Positions 61,703-64,000 of a stretch of 64,000 nucleotides of DNA are shown here, piece after piece. Below the pieces are notes generated by a model that made no database searches, was not told where the DNA came from, and saw nothing but the letters and a program-made list of their open reading frames with translations. The position numbers and the translations under genes are program-made. The stretch's first letter is position 1. Every line of letters begins with the position of its first letter. This DNA comes from Phycisphaerae bacterium (GTDB lineage Bacteria; Planctomycetota; Phycisphaerae; UBA1845; Fen-1342). The stretch lies in contig JAGNKU010000008.1 in assembly GCA_017999985.1 (NCBI GenBank), positions 186,001 to 250,000 on the forward strand, written 5' to 3'.

Positions 61703-63601
61703 CTACTCAGCTTCGCCAGTACACTTCGTCGCCGCCAGGGGTTCAACCAGCGAGCAACCAACGTCGATATAGCCTCGCCATTGCAGGCCGAGCGTATTAA
61801 AGTCCTGCTCGGCTTGCTCGATAGTCGGCGAGTCTTTGCCGTCGAGGAAGCTCACAACCACCGCGCCGTCGGCCGGGGCCGCGAACAGATACCACGCCAC
61901 GGCAGACGTGCCGGTAAACAACGTGCTATTGCTCAGCCGGGGTTCAACCGCGAGCGTCAGTGCGTTAAAATGCACGTTGCCCTCGGGTTGCCGGTCCGTG
62001 CCGTCCGCGACGTAGCGCGCGACGGTTGTAGATGCGAGCAGTTCACGCGCGGAGTTTTCCAGGGCCGGCGGAACCAGCAGCACGCGCGCCCGCAAGTCGA
62101 GGTTGTGTCCGGCCGCGTCCGTGCGAGCCGCCATATCGGCCAGGGCAACCGTTAACGCGTGCGAAGAAAGCGCCGTGTCCGTGCCGGCCAGCAAGTTACT
62201 GTTGCCGACGCTGAAGAAGTCCGCGTCCGCGCTGTCCTTGTTCGCCAGCAGGCGCGTGTAAATCAGGTCGCTGACTGTGCGCGCGCCAGCCCGGCCGATG
62301 TGCGCGGCCGTCTGCTGGAAAATGCCGAGATCGTCGTTGATGATATCACGCCGATCAATGCTGAGCATCATCGCCCGCGTGCTAGCCGTGACCGTCTGCT
62401 GCGAATCCTCAAGCGTGCCGTGGTGAATCTCGCCGCCAGGTGGCAATTCGGAGAAGTCCGAGCCACACAAGATGCGAATCAGCTTTTTCGACTTGAAATC
62501 CGAGCAACTCACCACGTTTGCGAATGCGCGCCAACTCGACGGGGTTTCGCGATAGCTTTCAAGTGCAAACTTGCCGGCCGCATCGGCCAGCGCGTTGCTG
62601 AGATCGATGCTAGACAGCGCTGCGCGAATCAATCCCACCCGGTCACGCGGGGGCACCTGGCCAGACGCACGGACTGCCGTAGCGCAAATGTCCAGCAGCG
62701 AATGGCACCGCAAGTCCGCCGCTTGCTGCGCGACCCGCGCGCCGAGCTGCTTCTCGGCAATGTCCGGCCGCCCCGCCCGAAGCAGCAACGCTGCCGTGAG
62801 CAGCTCGTGCGGCTTCGCATATTCCTGCGGCGTGGTCGCGAAGCAAGGCTTGAGCACCGGCCGCTTAGCCCGCAGAATTTCCAGCTCCACCTTGTTCAAG
62901 TCCCAACCCTCGGCAATGGCCTTCGCCTCGATGGCGGGGAAAGCCGTGCCGCACAGCCGCGCGATGCCCGCCAACCGCTGTGATTCTTTCACGTCCACCG
63001 TTTCGGTGTCAGTCGCCACCGATTCATCATCGGTCGCGGTAATGATCCTGTCTTCGTCCAATCCAGTGTTTCCTGTGTTTGCTGCGGCGCGCCTCGCCGC
63101 CAGGGATACTCTTGTGTCAGCGTCCGCCGCCAGCGCGACGATGCTTACCTCTTTCAGCTCGCCCTTCGATACGAGCGTCAATCCGTTGGCCCCAGCTTCG
63201 ATGCTGCGGCCGTTCACGCGGACAGTTTGCCCCGGCTTGATGTAACTCGACACGTTCGGAGCGACTCCGACCGAAGCGCCGAGCCCCACACCAGCCTTGA
63301 GCAGGTCCGCGACGTGCACACCGGCCGACGTTCCAACCAACGTGCCGGTGATTGTGAGCTGATTATCCTTCACCTGGGGACGGCCCGTACCGACCACGGA
63401 GCCCAGCGCGTTTTCGTGGTCCGCGAGCAGTGTCAACTGCTCCGGCATCTTGAGCCCGCGCAGGTCGATTGCCACGTCGCCCCAGCCGTCAACCTTCATC
63501 GAGCCGCCGGTGTATGCCAGAATGCGCACACGCGGGGGGCCTTTGCCGGCCTTCGCCCGCACGAGCGTATCCGCCGCTGGAAATGTTAAAAGCTTGTTCA
63601 C
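61703..63601 (-). CDS. Prohead protease / major capsid protein fusion
   Basis: 632 residues from GTG 63601, which overlaps the upstream stop (GTGA) and has GAGGT upstream. An ATG at 63,718 in the same frame lies inside the preceding gene. The N-terminal ~180 residues have the layout of a prohead protease (WGDVAIDLRGLKMPEQLTLL, ADHENALGSVVG, GVGLGASVG, LKEVSIVALAAD). A linker rich in Asp/Thr leads to an HK97/Mu-gpT-like capsid domain: TLEDSQQTVTASTRAMMLS, INDDLGIFQQTAAHIGRAGA, LLVPPALENSARELL, VEPRLSNST and DVGCSLVEP. Such fusions are known in some phages. The protease probably frees itself after shell assembly. Confidence 0.88.
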   Translation of the reverse strand: MNKLLTFPAADTLVRAKAGKGPPRVRILAYTGGSMKVDGWGDVAIDLRGLKMPEQLTLLADHENALGSVVGTGRPQVKDNQLTITGTLVGTSAGVHVADLLKAGVGLGASVGVAPNVSSYIKPGQTVRVNGRSIEAGANGLTLVSKGELKEVSIVALAADADTRVSLAARRAAANTGNTGLDEDRIITATDDESVATDTETVDVKESQRLAGIARLCGTAFPAIEAKAIAEGWDLNKVELEILRAKRPVLKPCFATTPQEYAKPHELLTAALLLRAGRPDIAEKQLGARVAQQAADLRCHSLLDICATAVRASGQVPPRDRVGLIRAALSSIDLSNALADAAGKFALESYRETPSSWRAFANVVSCSDFKSKKLIRILCGSDFSELPPGGEIHHGTLEDSQQTVTASTRAMMLSIDRRDIINDDLGIFQQTAAHIGRAGARTVSDLIYTRLLANKDSADADFFSVGNSNLLAGTDTALSSHALTVALADMAARTDAAGHNLDLRARVLLVPPALENSARELLASTTVARYVADGTDRQPEGNVHFNALTLAVEPRLSNSTLFTGTSAVAWYLFAAPADGAVVVSFLDGKDSPTIEQAEQDFNTLGLQWRGYIDVGCSLVEPLAATKCTGEAE

Positions 63602-63822
63602 GTGAGCACCTCGCATTTTGGCCAGGTCGCGCGCTGCGGCGCTGGCTTTGTCTTTCTCTTGTGTCGCCGACCCCTGTACAGCTCGCGAGCCTCGTCGCAA
63701 TTGCGTGTGCCACGACATGGCGGATACAGACTACAGCCCCAGAATTGCCGGCCGCAGCTTTCGCGCAGCCGCATCGCCGCGCCGCAGAGCGGACACGGAA
63801 CGAAATACTCATCACGCGCCAT
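63598..63822 (-). CDS. Topoisomerase-type C4 zinc-finger protein
   Basis: 74 residues from ATG 63822 with GAGGGG upstream. VPCPLCGAAMRLRES and GRQFWGCSLYPPCRGTRN form the four-Cys zinc finger found at the C-terminus of bacterial topoisomerase I, here free-standing with a basic tail (GRRHKRKTKP). Its start overlaps the previous stop (TGATG) and its stop overlaps the capsid start (GTGA), so it is translated in a coupled chain. Probably binds single-stranded or packaged DNA. Confidence 0.8.
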   Translation of the reverse strand: MARDEYFVPCPLCGAAMRLRESCGRQFWGCSLYPPCRGTRNCDEARELYRGRRHKRKTKPAPQRATWPKCEVLT

Positions 63823-64000
63823 CAGCAGGCCCCTCGGGGCTGCGTTGCCTCGCGTATAAACTCGTCAGAGCATGCCCGGTCGCGCCTCGGCGTCTTCGGT
63901 TCGCGTGACAGTTTCCATTGCCTCGAAGCGAGCCCGATCCGCGCGAGTTCCTTCGCGACGTGGAGCAATGCTTCTTCGCGCTTTGCATCGCCGTCCGATG
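63822..64000 (-). CDS. C-terminal part of an unknown prophage protein, cut by window edge
   Basis: The frame that ends in TGA overlapping the zinc-finger ATG is open to the right edge and reads SDGDAKREEALLHVAKELAR, then a basic segment and DEFIREATQPRGAC. The coupling with the next gene and the amphipathic helix support a real gene. No family recognised from the 58 visible residues. Confidence 0.5.
   Translation of the reverse strand, partial: SDGDAKREEALLHVAKELARIGLASRQWKLSREPKTPRRDRACSDEFIREATQPRGAC

Overview
The window reads as a chromosomal segment of a high-GC member of the Planctomycetota, probably a Phycisphaerae-like lineage. This is inference from content: Ser/Thr kinases fused to TPR or WD40 sensors, an ECF sigma factor of the planctomycete type encoded beside one of them, dockerin-like calcium modules on several secreted proteins, PEP-CTERM proteins, a prepilin-type secreted protein and a DUF1580-like gene. 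No rRNA, complete tRNA or CRISPR array was found.

Bases 1-16,000 hold a left-truncated kinase-TPR gene, a secreted seven-repeat propeller protein, a 2,076-residue RHS/YD lipoprotein with an inserted beta-sandwich-like domain, and a 1,431-residue secreted metallopeptidase fused to a repetitive beta-strand passenger. Bases 15,600-19,700 hold the ECF sigma factor and its kinase-WD40 partner. Bases 19,680-20,660 are a scar region with a transposase pseudogene, a fragment resembling part of a tRNA-Met, and the C-terminal part of a solute-binding protein. Bases 20,775-25,266 encode an RND efflux adaptor and pump.

Bases 25,500-46,100 are accessory chromosomal genes: secreted or lipid-anchored enzymes (an alpha/beta-hydrolase-like protein, a toroid-fold protein, an amidohydrolase, a xylose-isomerase-like TIM barrel, a beta-helix protein), two PEP-CTERM proteins with clear terminators, a DUF202 protein, an SLC13-like transporter and a flavodoxin-fold reductase. 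They end with a 1,237-residue Ig/MopE repeat protein whose 5' end abuts a remnant of an E2-like (ubiquitin-conjugating fold) gene.

Bases 46,600-54,700 look like a decaying mobile region. It has a tyrosine integrase, a DUF1580/excisionase-like gene, an eroded amidoligase / metallopeptidase / gamma-glutamylcyclotransferase cassette, a RuvB-like AAA+ ATPase with an HTH partner, and a truncated tyrosine recombinase joined to the tail of a large serine recombinase.

From about 54,690 to beyond the right edge lies a second element, coded almost wholly on the minus strand. Its left end is marked by the 3' end of a tRNA (probably tRNA-Asn), 88 bp from an intact integrase gene. Inward lie an M41-like peptidase without an ATPase domain, a Cys-rich protein, a winged-helix replication-initiator-like gene containing six iterons, three small HTH proteins, a tape measure protein and a prohead protease/major capsid fusion. 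The iterons are read in all three frames of the host gene, so the DNA rather than the protein appears to be what is conserved. I consider this iteron-bearing initiator and the compressed prophage architecture the most interesting content of the window.
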